Shown in pieces: positions 8,754 to 16,550 of a DNA stretch of 64,000 nucleotides (position 1 is its first letter; the number at the start of each line of letters is the position of its first letter). The notes under the pieces are model-generated. The model was not told the DNA's origin. It searched no databases and was given only the letters and a program-made list of their open reading frames with translations. This DNA comes from Pseudomonas lini (GTDB taxonomy: Bacteria; Pseudomonadota; Gammaproteobacteria; Pseudomonadales; Pseudomonadaceae), in NCBI RefSeq assembly GCF_030812475.1, contig NZ_JAUSSR010000006.1:62001-126000 (forward strand), in the 5' to 3' direction. Position numbers and translations under genes: made by a program.

Positions 8754-9521
8754 TTACTGACCCGGAACATCCTTGCGCAGTTTCACTGGATCCTGCTGTT
8801 TGCGCTTCTTCGCCATCGCGGTGCGCATCTTGATGTTGATCGTCTCCACCGCCAGCGAGAACGCCATGGCGAAGTAGACATAGCCTTTTGGCAGATGCAC
8901 ATCCAGAGACTCGGCAATCAACACGGTACCGACCAGCAACAGGAACGACAGCGCCAGCATTTTCAGCGAAGGGTGCTTGTCGATGAACTCGCTGATGGTG
9001 CGCGAGGCAACCATCATCACCAGCACCGCAACGATGATCGCTGCAACCATGACCGGTACGTGGGAAACCATGCCCACCGCGGTGATCACGGAGTCCAGCG
9101 AGAACACAATGTCGATGATCGCGATCTGGATGATGGTGTAGAGAAAATTGCCGCCCTTGCCTGAAGGCTCATCGCCGCTTTCGTCTTCGCCTTCCAGCGC
9201 GTGGTACATCTCCTGGGAGCTTTTCCACAACAGGAACAGACCACCGAAGAACAGGATCAGGTCACGCCCGGAAATTCCTTGGCCGAACACTTCGAACAGG
9301 TCGGCGGTGAGGCGCATGACCCAGGTGATCGACAGCAACAACAGAATCCGCGTGACCATGGCCAGGGCCAGGCCGAAAATCCGGGTGCGCTGCTGCATGT
9401 GTTTGGGCATGCGGCTGACCAGGATCGAAATCATGATGATGTTATCGATACCCAGGACGATTTCCAGGGCGGTCAGGGTAAAGAAGGCAACCCAGATTTC
9501 AGGGTTGGTCAGCCATTCCAT
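8754..9521 (-). CDS. TerC family integral membrane protein
   Basis: The protein has 255 residues and seven or so membrane helices. It carries the two family signatures ALEIVLGIDNIIMISIL near the N-terminus and DIVFSLDSVITAVGMV in the middle, with the acidic residues in GIDN and SLDS likely to bind a metal ion. TerC proteins have been linked to tellurite resistance and, in other members, to manganese export. No Mn riboswitch (yybP-ykoY) was seen in the 85 bp upstream. The gene is monocistronic, with its own terminator downstream. Confidence 0.88.
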   Translation of the reverse strand: MEWLTNPEIWVAFFTLTALEIVLGIDNIIMISILVSRMPKHMQQRTRIFGLALAMVTRILLLLSITWVMRLTADLFEVFGQGISGRDLILFFGGLFLLWKSSQEMYHALEGEDESGDEPSGKGGNFLYTIIQIAIIDIVFSLDSVITAVGMVSHVPVMVAAIIVAVLVMMVASRTISEFIDKHPSLKMLALSFLLLVGTVLIAESLDVHLPKGYVYFAMAFSLAVETINIKMRTAMAKKRKQQDPVKLRKDVPGQ

Positions 9522-9606
9522 GTGTATTCCTTTGAGCGATTGTTAAACCAGGCCGGGCCCGGACTTCAAAACCACGAAGCCTGACCCGTCATGGTGAGTC
9601 TTGGGC

Positions 9607-10914
9607 TTATAGAGTGCTGAACAGCGGAAAAATCCCCATCAGCAATGCGGCGACCAGTATGCACAGGCAAACCAGCACTGCCCACTTCAAGGTGAACCGC
9701 TGGTGATCACCGAAATCGATACCAGCGAGGGCCACCAACAGGTAAGTCGACGGTACCAGCGGGCTCAACAAGTGGACGGGCTGACCGACGATCGAGGCAC
9801 GTGCCATTTCCACCGCGGTAATTCCGTAGTGACTCGCGGCCTCGGCAAGCACCGGTAACACACCATAATAAAACGCGTCGTTGGACATGAAGAACGTGAA
9901 CGGCATGCTCACCAACGCGGTAATTACGGCCAGGTACGGGCCGAGAAAGTCCGGGATTACCGATAACAGGCTTTTCGACATCGCGTCGACCATGCCGGTG
10001 CCCGAGAGGATACCGGTGAAAATGCCCGCGGCAAAGATCAGACCGACCACGGCAAGCACGCTACCGGCATGGGCCGAGATGCGGTCCTTCTGCTGTTGCA
10101 GGCACGGGTAATTGACGATCATCGCGATACTGAAGGCCACCATGAACAACACGGGCAGCGGCAACAGGCCGGCGACCAGGGTGCACATCAGGCCCAGCGT
10201 CAGGGCGCCGTTGAACCAGATCAGCTTCGGACGCCGGGCATCCGGGAACTGGGAAACGCTGATTTCGCTGTGGTCGATTTCATCGCCCACCAGATGCAAT
10301 TCACCCAGACGGGCACGTTCACGTTTACCGTAGAAGTAGGCAATCGCCAGGATCGCTACGACACCGGCCAGCATCGCGGGCACCATCGGCACAAAGATGT
10401 CGGACGGATCGACGTGCAGCGCACTGGCCGCGCGAGCGGTCGGGCCGCCCCAGGGGGTCATGTTCATCACACCACCGGCGAGGATGATCAGACCGGCCAT
10501 GATCCGCGGGCTCATGCCGATGCGGCTGTAGAGCGGCAGCATGGCGGCCACGCAGATCATGTAAGTGGTGGCGCCGTCACCATCGAGGGACACCACGAGC
10601 GCCAGCACGGCGGTGCCGACCGACACTTTCAGCGGGTCGCCCTTGACCAGCTTGAGGATCTTGCGCACGGCCGGATCGAACAGGCCGGAGTCGATCATCA
10701 GGGCAAAATAGAGGATGGCGAACATCAGCATCACGCCGGTCGGTGCCAGCTTGGTGATGCCTTCGAGCATCATCGGGCCGATCTTCGGCGCGAACCCGCC
10801 GAACAGGGCGAACAGAATCGGGATGATGATCAACGCGATCAGCGCGGACAGGCGCTTGGTCATGATCAGGAACATGAACGTGATGACCATGGCAAAGCCA
10901 AGGAAAGTCAGCAT
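9607..10914 (-). CDS. CitMHS family citrate/metal-citrate:H+ symporter
   Basis: This 435-residue protein has about twelve membrane helices and the CitMHS features SLDGDGATTYMICVAAMLPLY and GGVMNMTPWGGPTARAASAL. Family members take up citrate as a complex with Mg2+ or Ca2+. In many bacteria the gene neighbours a regulator; none is adjacent here, so control is probably from elsewhere. The start ATG at 10914 is preceded (minus strand) by GGAGTATCCCC with usable SD spacing. Confidence 0.85.
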   Translation of the reverse strand: MLTFLGFAMVITFMFLIMTKRLSALIALIIIPILFALFGGFAPKIGPMMLEGITKLAPTGVMLMFAILYFALMIDSGLFDPAVRKILKLVKGDPLKVSVGTAVLALVVSLDGDGATTYMICVAAMLPLYSRIGMSPRIMAGLIILAGGVMNMTPWGGPTARAASALHVDPSDIFVPMVPAMLAGVVAILAIAYFYGKRERARLGELHLVGDEIDHSEISVSQFPDARRPKLIWFNGALTLGLMCTLVAGLLPLPVLFMVAFSIAMIVNYPCLQQQKDRISAHAGSVLAVVGLIFAAGIFTGILSGTGMVDAMSKSLLSVIPDFLGPYLAVITALVSMPFTFFMSNDAFYYGVLPVLAEAASHYGITAVEMARASIVGQPVHLLSPLVPSTYLLVALAGIDFGDHQRFTLKWAVLVCLCILVAALLMGIFPLFSTL

Positions 10915-11230
10915 GGGGATACTCCAGGCATAGCGCGGCTAGGGAATGGGCGAACCGGTTGGGTCAGCGCAGAACGGGGAGCACGAGACGTATGGGTGGA
11001 GTGGCGGCGAAGCGGCGAGTAGTAGAAGACATCAGGATCACCATTGTTGTTGTTAAATGGGCTGTGCGAGCGATAAAAACACTGGCATTGGCCAACCGGT
11101 CTGTTGCCGGCAGTGAAGCGATCCTAATCGGGGAAGCTTTCACCGAGCTTTCGCGGAGAAAAGCAATGACCGGATGTGTAACCGGTCGTCGGACCGAAAG
11201 CGTCGGTCAATACGCAGGAGGGGGAAAGTC
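10915..11230. other. Divergent intergenic region, citMHS / GFA gene
   Basis: These 316 bp without a gene separate two divergent genes, so both promoters should be here. Visible structure includes the palindrome AACCGGTT at 10953-10960, the inverted repeat GACCGG-N8-CCGGTC at 11169-11188, and an overlapping CGGTC-N4-GACCG at 11184-11197. The last two lie just before the GFA gene, where an operator would be expected. A strong SD (GGAGGGGG) precedes 11231. No convincing small gene was found. Confidence 0.55.
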
Positions 11231-11632
11231 ATGAGCGAACTTCACACCGGTGGCTGCCACTGCGGGCAACTGCGCTATCAATTCAGCGGAGCGTTGCACG
11301 ACATCGCCCACTGTCATTGTTCAATCTGCCGGCGGGTCAGCGGTGCGGTTGTGACCACCTGGATCACCGTGCCGGCATCGGTCTTTCAATGGCTGACCGG
11401 GGAGCCAGCGCGGTACGACTCTTCCTCGACCTGCGCACGATACTTCTGCCGCAACTGTGGCGCGCAGCTGGCGCTGGTGACACAGCTCAGTGCGGACACG
11501 ATCGACGTGACCATCGCCACGCTCGACCACCCCGAACAGGCCCCGGCCGAGCGCCACATCTGGACCGACAGCCGTCTGCCATGGCTGCATCTGGACGAGC
11601 ACTTGCCGTCTGAGCCAGAAGAAACACTCTGA
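11231..11632 (+). CDS. GFA family (glutathione-dependent formaldehyde-activating-like) protein
   Basis: The protein is 133 residues from the ATG at 11231, chosen because AGGAGGGGG lies just upstream and the family motif begins soon after. It has the zinc cysteine pattern of the Gfa/CENP-V fold: GGCHCG (Cys9, Cys11), HCSICRR and YFCRNCGAQL. Members are small zinc proteins; a few were linked to S-hydroxymethylglutathione formation, but most have no known substrate. It faces the DOPA-dioxygenase-like gene tail-to-tail, their ends touching at 11632/11633. Confidence 0.85.
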   Translation: MSELHTGGCHCGQLRYQFSGALHDIAHCHCSICRRVSGAVVTTWITVPASVFQWLTGEPARYDSSSTCARYFCRNCGAQLALVTQLSADTIDVTIATLDHPEQAPAERHIWTDSRLPWLHLDEHLPSEPEETL

Positions 11633-11959
11633 TCAAAAAATAGACAGGTCCAGCGGACGGATCGCGCCCATCCAGATCGCGTGCTCTGTATGGTCGAGCA
11701 GATCGTTACCGGTGTCCGGGTGCAGAAATACCACCAAGCCCTTGCGGTTGAGTGCCAACCACGGCAGCACGTCGCCGATGAATTGTGGCTCGAAAGCCAA
11801 TTGGCAACTCCAGTCCGGGTGCGGGCCAACCGGGCGTTCGTGGACCCGCCCCATTTTCACCGGGAATAACGTCGCCGCTTGCTCACACAAGGCGCGCGCC
11901 AGCTCGATCGTGTCAGCGTTAAAATAGACATGTGCGTGGTAACCCTTGACCTGTTGCAT
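11633..11959 (-). CDS. DOPA 4,5-dioxygenase family protein
   Basis: This is a small 108-residue protein with the family pattern GYHAHVYFN at the start, then ERPVGPHPDWSCQLAF and GLVVFLHPDTGNDLLDHT. The histidines in HAHVYF, GPHPDW and LHPDTG are likely metal ligands of an extradiol ring-cleaving site. Plant and fungal relatives cleave DOPA in betalain or pigment synthesis; bacterial ones are mostly uncharacterised. The gene is single, with no pathway partners beside it, so the true substrate is open. Confidence 0.82.
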   Translation of the reverse strand: MQQVKGYHAHVYFNADTIELARALCEQAATLFPVKMGRVHERPVGPHPDWSCQLAFEPQFIGDVLPWLALNRKGLVVFLHPDTGNDLLDHTEHAIWMGAIRPLDLSIF

Positions 11960-12043
11960 ATGGAACCCTCTGAAAACCCGTTCGAACCCTCACCGTCCCT
12001 TACAGGTCACACGCCATATACGTAAGAAACAAGGACCGCAGCC

Positions 12044-12709
12044 ATGAAAAATGCCGAAACCCCGGTGGTGAAAGTGGTGCTTTATGGTGCCATGAGTAGC
12101 CTGGGCAGTGCGCTGATGGCTGAAATGCTGCGGCGCCAGCATGAAGTGATCGCCATTCTCGATGACCTGACCGCGCTCGCGCCGCGTCCGGGTTTACGCA
12201 CCAAGACCGGGGATCTGTTCGATGCCGAACGCGTGAAGCAAAGCGTGGCCGGGAGCTCGGCGGTCATCTGCCTGCTGGATGCACCGGGTTTGCCGTTCAA
12301 CAGCGAGCATGTGGAAAAAACCATCGTGCCCGGGCCCGTCGAACAAGTGCTGGCAGTGGATGCATTGATCGCCGGTATGCAGGCGAGCGGTATTGCCCGG
12401 CTGTTTCTGGTGGGTGATTTCGAGTTGCTGGATGATCCGGAGATCGAGGATCAACTGGAACGCCATGCCGCCGAAGAAATCCGCGAGGCGCTGCAAAGCA
12501 GTTCTTTGCACTGGACGCTGGTGAATGCGCCGCGCGGAGTAGCGGGGTTGACCATTGAACATTTCAGCCAGGTCAGCAGCAGCCTCGAACCGGGTCTGGC
12601 CGAGCCGCTGACCCGGTTGAACCGTGTCGCGGTCGGGATCGCCGATGAGTTGCACCTGAACCTGCATATTGGTGAGCATGTGAATTTCATTGCAGCGTCA
12701 GAACCCTGA
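12044..12709 (+). CDS. NAD(P)-binding Rossmann-fold protein (SDR/NmrA-like)
   Basis: The 221-residue protein begins with a beta strand and glycine turn, VVLYGAMSSLGSALMAEML, which departs from the usual GxxGxxG in that the loop is GAMSSLG. Then come GDLFDAERVKQSVAGSSAVICLL, a typical extended-SDR layout, and LHWTLVNAPRG, as in NAD(P)H-binding/NmrA-like proteins. An enzymatic role is not certain; sugar-nucleotide epimerase-like or redox-sensor functions are both possible. SD AAGGAC lies upstream of the ATG. Confidence 0.65.
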   Translation: MKNAETPVVKVVLYGAMSSLGSALMAEMLRRQHEVIAILDDLTALAPRPGLRTKTGDLFDAERVKQSVAGSSAVICLLDAPGLPFNSEHVEKTIVPGPVEQVLAVDALIAGMQASGIARLFLVGDFELLDDPEIEDQLERHAAEEIREALQSSSLHWTLVNAPRGVAGLTIEHFSQVSSSLEPGLAEPLTRLNRVAVGIADELHLNLHIGEHVNFIAASEP

Positions 12710-12750
12710 AAGATCGCCGTCTGCGGCAGTTTCAACATTTAAATGCCTTC

Positions 12751-12781
12751 CCCTGTAGGAACCGGCTTGCCGGCGAAGGCG
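12751..12781. repeat. Solitary REP
   Basis: A single palindrome, GTAGGAACCGGCTTGCCGGC with the flanking CGAAGGCG, lies between two convergent genes. It has no inverted partner nearby, unlike most REPs in this window. Confidence 0.8.
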
Positions 12782-12799
12782 TCCTCACAGGCGCTGCTT

Positions 12800-13750
12800 T
12801 CACACGGCAATCGATGGCAAAGGCAACCCATTAAGCGATTGCGCACTGCTGGCCTGCTCGGCCATCAACCAGTCCACGAATTGTTGAATCAGTGGCCCCC
12901 GCCGTTTGCGCTGGGGCAGAACCACGTAGTAACCCAATCTGGAAATCACCGTTTCCGAAATCGGCCGGCACAACAAGCCTTGCGCCAACAAGTTATCCAC
13001 AAGGTGGCGCCAGCCGATCGCCACGCCCTGTCCACCAATAGCCGCTTGAATCAACAATGTGTAGTTGTCGAAACGCAATTGCCCCGGTGCTGGCGCCGAC
13101 GAGATACCCAGCTCGCGAAATACGCCGCTCCAGTCGAACCAGTTGCTGCTGTTTTCGCCACGCAAGTGCAGCAGAGGGAACTCCAGCAAGGTCTGAACCG
13201 GCAAGGGCAGGGGGCGATCCTTCAATAGCAGCGGACTGCACACCGGAAACACCTCCTCGCTGAACAGCCAATGGCTTTCACCCTGTTTGAAGCGGCCATC
13301 GCCGAACAACACCGCCACATCGATATCGGTGCGCAGCATGTTGAGGCTGCGTTCGCTGGTCACCAGGCTGACATCGACCTGAGGGTTGGCGGCGTGAAAT
13401 CGATGCAGCCGCGGCATCAGCCAATAGGCGGCGAAAGCAAAATCGGTGGCTACCTGCAACACCTCGTGCTGTTGCTGTGCGCTGATCGCGTTCAATCCAG
13501 CGTCTATATTCTGTAACCCCGCCTGAACTTGCTGAAAAAGTATCGACCCCGCCTCGGTCAATTCAATACCGCGATAGATCCGGTCAAACAGCCGCGTCCC
13601 CAGTTGATCTTCCAACCGTTTGATCTGCTGGCTGATGGCCGGCTGCGTAGTGCCGAGCTCCACCGCAGCAGCCGTAAAGCTATGCTGCCTGGCTGCGGCC
13701 TCGAACGCGCGCAGCAAATCAAGAGACAAATCACCAAGGGCGTCATACAT
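12800..13750 (-). CDS. LysR-type regulator of choline-sulfate use
   Basis: The protein has 316 residues. The N-terminal winged helix-turn-helix spans about residues 10-70 (RAFEAAARQHSFTAAAVELGTTQPAISQQIKRLEDQLG), followed by a LysR substrate-binding domain to the end. It is divergent from betC with a 114-bp gap, the usual layout for a LysR gene and its target. In Pseudomonas such a regulator is normally found next to betC and is annotated as choline sulfate-utilisation regulator (betR). A LysR-type inverted repeat covers its own start codon. A perfect DnaA box (12993-13001) lies inside the gene. Confidence 0.85.
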   Translation of the reverse strand: MYDALGDLSLDLLRAFEAAARQHSFTAAAVELGTTQPAISQQIKRLEDQLGTRLFDRIYRGIELTEAGSILFQQVQAGLQNIDAGLNAISAQQQHEVLQVATDFAFAAYWLMPRLHRFHAANPQVDVSLVTSERSLNMLRTDIDVAVLFGDGRFKQGESHWLFSEEVFPVCSPLLLKDRPLPLPVQTLLEFPLLHLRGENSSNWFDWSGVFRELGISSAPAPGQLRFDNYTLLIQAAIGGQGVAIGWRHLVDNLLAQGLLCRPISETVISRLGYYVVLPQRKRRGPLIQQFVDWLMAEQASSAQSLNGLPLPSIAV

Positions 13751-13814
13751 AAGCTGTGCTTATCCTAGTCATTGCCGCGCATGGGCTTTACCACAATCTG
13801 CATGGACTCCATGC
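13749..13814. promoter_or_regulatory. Two LysR-type inverted repeats, betR-betC intergenic
   Basis: ATAAGC-TGT-GCTTAT at 13749-13763 and GCATGG-ACT-CCATGC at 13800-13814 are both perfect 6-bp dyads with a 3-bp centre, and each contains T-N11-A. Their centres are 51 bp apart. The first overlaps the regulator start codon (autorepression likely). The second is about 50 bp before betC, near where RNA polymerase would bind. Confidence 0.6.
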
Positions 13815-13864
13815 TCAATCGCAGCACTCTCGCATAAATATTCACTATGGAATGCCGCGATCAC

Positions 13865-15379
13865 ATGAAGCGCAAGAATATTCTTTTCATCATGGCCGAT
13901 CAGATGGCCGCGCCAATGTTGCCGTTCTACGGTCCCTCGCCCATCAAATTGCCCAATCTGAGTCGCCTCGCCGCCCAGGGCGTGGTGTTCGATGCTGCGT
14001 ATTGCAACAGTCCGCTGTGCGCGCCGTCGCGGTTTACCCTGGTCAGCGGTCAGTTGCCGAGCAAGATCGGCGCCTACGATAACGCGGCCGATTTCCCCGC
14101 CGATGTACCGACGTATGCCCACTACTTGCGTCGCCTCGGGTACCGCACTGCATTGTCCGGCAAGATGCACTTTTGCGGCCCGGACCAGTTGCACGGTTAT
14201 GAAGAGCGCCTGACCAGCGATATCTACCCCGCCGACTATGGCTGGTCGGTGAACTGGGATGAACCGGATGTGCGCCCGACCTGGTTTCACAACATGTCGT
14301 CGGTGCTGCAAGCCGGGCCGTGTGTGCGCACCAATCAGCTGGACTTTGATGAAGAGGTCGTGTTCAAGGCCCAGCAATACCTGTTCGACCACATCCGTGA
14401 GGATGGCGATCAGCCATTCTGCCTTACTGTTTCAATGACTCACCCGCATGATCCGTACACCATACCCAAAGCGTTCTGGGATCTGTACGACGACGCCGAC
14501 ATCCCATTGCCCGAAACACCGGAGCAGGCCGAACTGGACCCGCATTCCCAACGTTTACTGAAAGTGTATGACCTGTGGGACAAACCATTGCCTGTGGATA
14601 AAATCCGCGATGCGCGCCGTGCCTACTTCGGCGCATGCAGCTATATCGACAGCAACGTCGGCAAACTCCTGCAAACCCTCGAAGATACGGGCCTGATCGA
14701 CGATACCATCATCGTATTCTCCGGCGACCACGGAGACATGCTCGGTGAGCGGGGCCTCTGGTACAAAATGCATTGGTTCGAGATGGCTGCGCGAGTACCG
14801 CTGTTGATCAGTGCGCCCGGGCAATTTGGCGCAGGTCGGGTCAGCGCAGCAGTCTCCACCGCCGATCTGCTGCCGACCTTCGTCGAATTGGCTGGCGGTT
14901 CGCTGGAACCAGGTTTGCCTCTGGACGGACGCTCACTGGTTTCACACCTGCAAGGGCAGGGCGGTCACGACGAAGTCTTTGGCGAATACATGGCTGAGGG
15001 CACCATCAGCCCGCTGATGATGATTCGTCGCGGCGCTTATAAATTTATCTACAGCGAAGACGACCCTTGCCTACTCTTCGACGTACACAACGACCCGCGC
15101 GAACAGGAAGAGCTCAGCCAGTCGCCCCAACACTTGCAACTGTTCGAGGAATTTCTCGCCGAAGCGCGCGCCAAATGGAATATCCCGTTGATCCACCAAC
15201 AGGTGCTCGCAAGCCAGCGTCGTCGGCGTTTCGTCGCCAAAGCGCTGACCATCGGCAAGCTGAAGAGCTGGGATCACCAGCCGCTGGTGGACGCCAGTCA
15301 ACAATACATGCGCAACCACATCGACCTTGATGATCTGGAGCGCAAAGCGCGTTATCCACAACCCTGCCAAAACCAATAA
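13865..15379 (+). CDS. betC: Choline-sulfatase
   Basis: This 504-residue arylsulfatase-type enzyme hydrolyses choline-O-sulfate to choline and sulfate. The family metal site (NILFIMADQ, Asp12) is followed by the sulfatase core C52-A-P-S-R56, whose cysteine is converted to formylglycine, and later by FSGDHGDMLGERGLW with the second set of metal ligands. The C-terminal LDDLERKARYP is typical of choline-sulfatases. An in-frame ATG at 13847 would add six residues; 13865 is chosen because MKRKNIL is the usual family start. Choline produced can be oxidised to betaine by enzymes outside this window. Two perfect DnaA boxes (14593, 15352) lie in the coding sequence. Confidence 0.93.
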   Translation: MKRKNILFIMADQMAAPMLPFYGPSPIKLPNLSRLAAQGVVFDAAYCNSPLCAPSRFTLVSGQLPSKIGAYDNAADFPADVPTYAHYLRRLGYRTALSGKMHFCGPDQLHGYEERLTSDIYPADYGWSVNWDEPDVRPTWFHNMSSVLQAGPCVRTNQLDFDEEVVFKAQQYLFDHIREDGDQPFCLTVSMTHPHDPYTIPKAFWDLYDDADIPLPETPEQAELDPHSQRLLKVYDLWDKPLPVDKIRDARRAYFGACSYIDSNVGKLLQTLEDTGLIDDTIIVFSGDHGDMLGERGLWYKMHWFEMAARVPLLISAPGQFGAGRVSAAVSTADLLPTFVELAGGSLEPGLPLDGRSLVSHLQGQGGHDEVFGEYMAEGTISPLMMIRRGAYKFIYSEDDPCLLFDVHNDPREQEELSQSPQHLQLFEEFLAEARAKWNIPLIHQQVLASQRRRRFVAKALTIGKLKSWDHQPLVDASQQYMRNHIDLDDLERKARYPQPCQNQ

Positions 15380-15395
15380 TGTTAAGGGGAAGTCC

Positions 15396-16316
15396 ATGCA
15401 AAAGTTATCCACAGCACTGACGGTCGGGCTACTGGCGCTGGGCAGTGCCTCGGCGTTCGCCGAGCAAGGCTGCGACACCGTGAAGATGGCCGACCCTGGC
15501 TGGAGCGACATTGCCGCGACCAACGCCATCACCGGTTTTCTGCTGGACGGCATGGGCTACAAGGCCAAAGTCGACACCCTTGCGGTGCCGATCACCTTTG
15601 GCGGGCTCAAGGATGGTCAGGTTGACGTTTTTCTCGGTAACTGGATGCCAGCGCAACAGGGCTTTTACGATAAGTTCGTGGCCACCGGCGATGTCACTCA
15701 ACTGGCAAAAAACCTGGAAGGCACCGAGTTCACCCTTGCCGTCCCCGATTACGTCTGGGACGCGGGTGTGCATGACTTTGCCGACCTGAACAAGCACGCC
15801 GACAAGTTCGAGAAGAAGATCTATGGCATCGGCTCGGGCGCTCCGGCCAACATCTCCTTGCAGGAAATGATCAAGAAGAACGACTTCGACATGGGTCAAT
15901 GGAAGCTCGTCGAGTCCAGCGAGCAGGCGATGCTGGCCGAAGTGTCCCGCGCGGTGAAAAAGCAGAAGTTCGTGACCTTCCTTGGCTGGACCCCGCACCC
16001 GATGAACGTGCAGCTGAAAATGCATTACCTGAAGGGCGGCGAGAAGTATTTCGGCGACACCGGCAGCGTCTACACCCTGACCCGCAAAGGTTATGCACAG
16101 GCCTGCCCGAACGTTGGCAAACTACTCACCAACCTGAGTTTCACCCAGGAGATGGAGAACAGCATCATGGCTGAGGTGGTGAACAAGAAAATCAGCAATG
16201 CCGCTGCGGCCAAGGCCTGGATCAAGGCCAATCCGGCGGTGCTGGATAAATGGCTGGATGGGGTGAAGACCGTGGATGGGAAGGATGCCTTGCCGGCCGT
16301 GAAAGCCAAGTTGTAA
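15396..16316 (+). CDS. choX: Choline ABC transporter substrate-binding protein
   Basis: The 306-residue protein has a Sec signal peptide (QKLSTALTVGLLALGSASAFA, cleaved near residue 22) and an OpuAC/ProX-like glycine-betaine/choline binding domain (GWSDIAATNAITGFLL, FLGNWMPAQQ, KKQKFVTFLGWTPHPMN). The aromatic and Asp residues in these segments form the quaternary-ammonium box in ChoX. It lies 16 bp after betC with SD AAGGGGA. No permease or ATPase gene follows, so it must share membrane parts coded elsewhere, or serve as a scavenging binder. The start ATG at 15396 was chosen over an upstream in-frame ATG inside betC. A DnaA box (15405-15413) sits in codons 4-6. Confidence 0.88.
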   Translation: MQKLSTALTVGLLALGSASAFAEQGCDTVKMADPGWSDIAATNAITGFLLDGMGYKAKVDTLAVPITFGGLKDGQVDVFLGNWMPAQQGFYDKFVATGDVTQLAKNLEGTEFTLAVPDYVWDAGVHDFADLNKHADKFEKKIYGIGSGAPANISLQEMIKKNDFDMGQWKLVESSEQAMLAEVSRAVKKQKFVTFLGWTPHPMNVQLKMHYLKGGEKYFGDTGSVYTLTRKGYAQACPNVGKLLTNLSFTQEMENSIMAEVVNKKISNAAAAKAWIKANPAVLDKWLDGVKTVDGKDALPAVKAKL

Positions 16317-16332
16317 GCATTCCTGACTTCCC

Positions 16333-16470
16333 TGTGGGAGCGTTGCTGGCTCGCGAAGGGGCCATCAGACCTGGCATTCATGTCGCCTGACACCCCGCAT
16401 TCGCGAGCAAGCCCGCTCCCACAGGACCGCGCATTTCCCTGTAGGAGCGAGCCGGCTCCCGGCGGCGTTC
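16333..16470. repeat. REP cluster between choX and sulP
   Basis: A slightly diverged REP (GTGGGAGCGTTGCTGGCTCG from 16334), an inverted copy (16400-16423) and a third partial copy (GTAGGAGCGAGCCGGCTCCC from 16441) lie in the 234-bp choX-sulP gap. The hairpins probably stabilise the upstream betC-choX mRNA or reduce read-through into sulP. Confidence 0.8.
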
Positions 16471-16550
16471 CGACGATCGATTTTTGCCCTTGCGCCGTAG
16501 CCACTGAAACACCACCCTGACGCCTTCTGCAGTCATCACCGAGAGGACCC

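Noticed and set aside
9522..9606. Manganese (yybP-ykoY) riboswitch upstream of terC
   Set aside because: The 85-bp leader shows neither the conserved core nor suitable stems.
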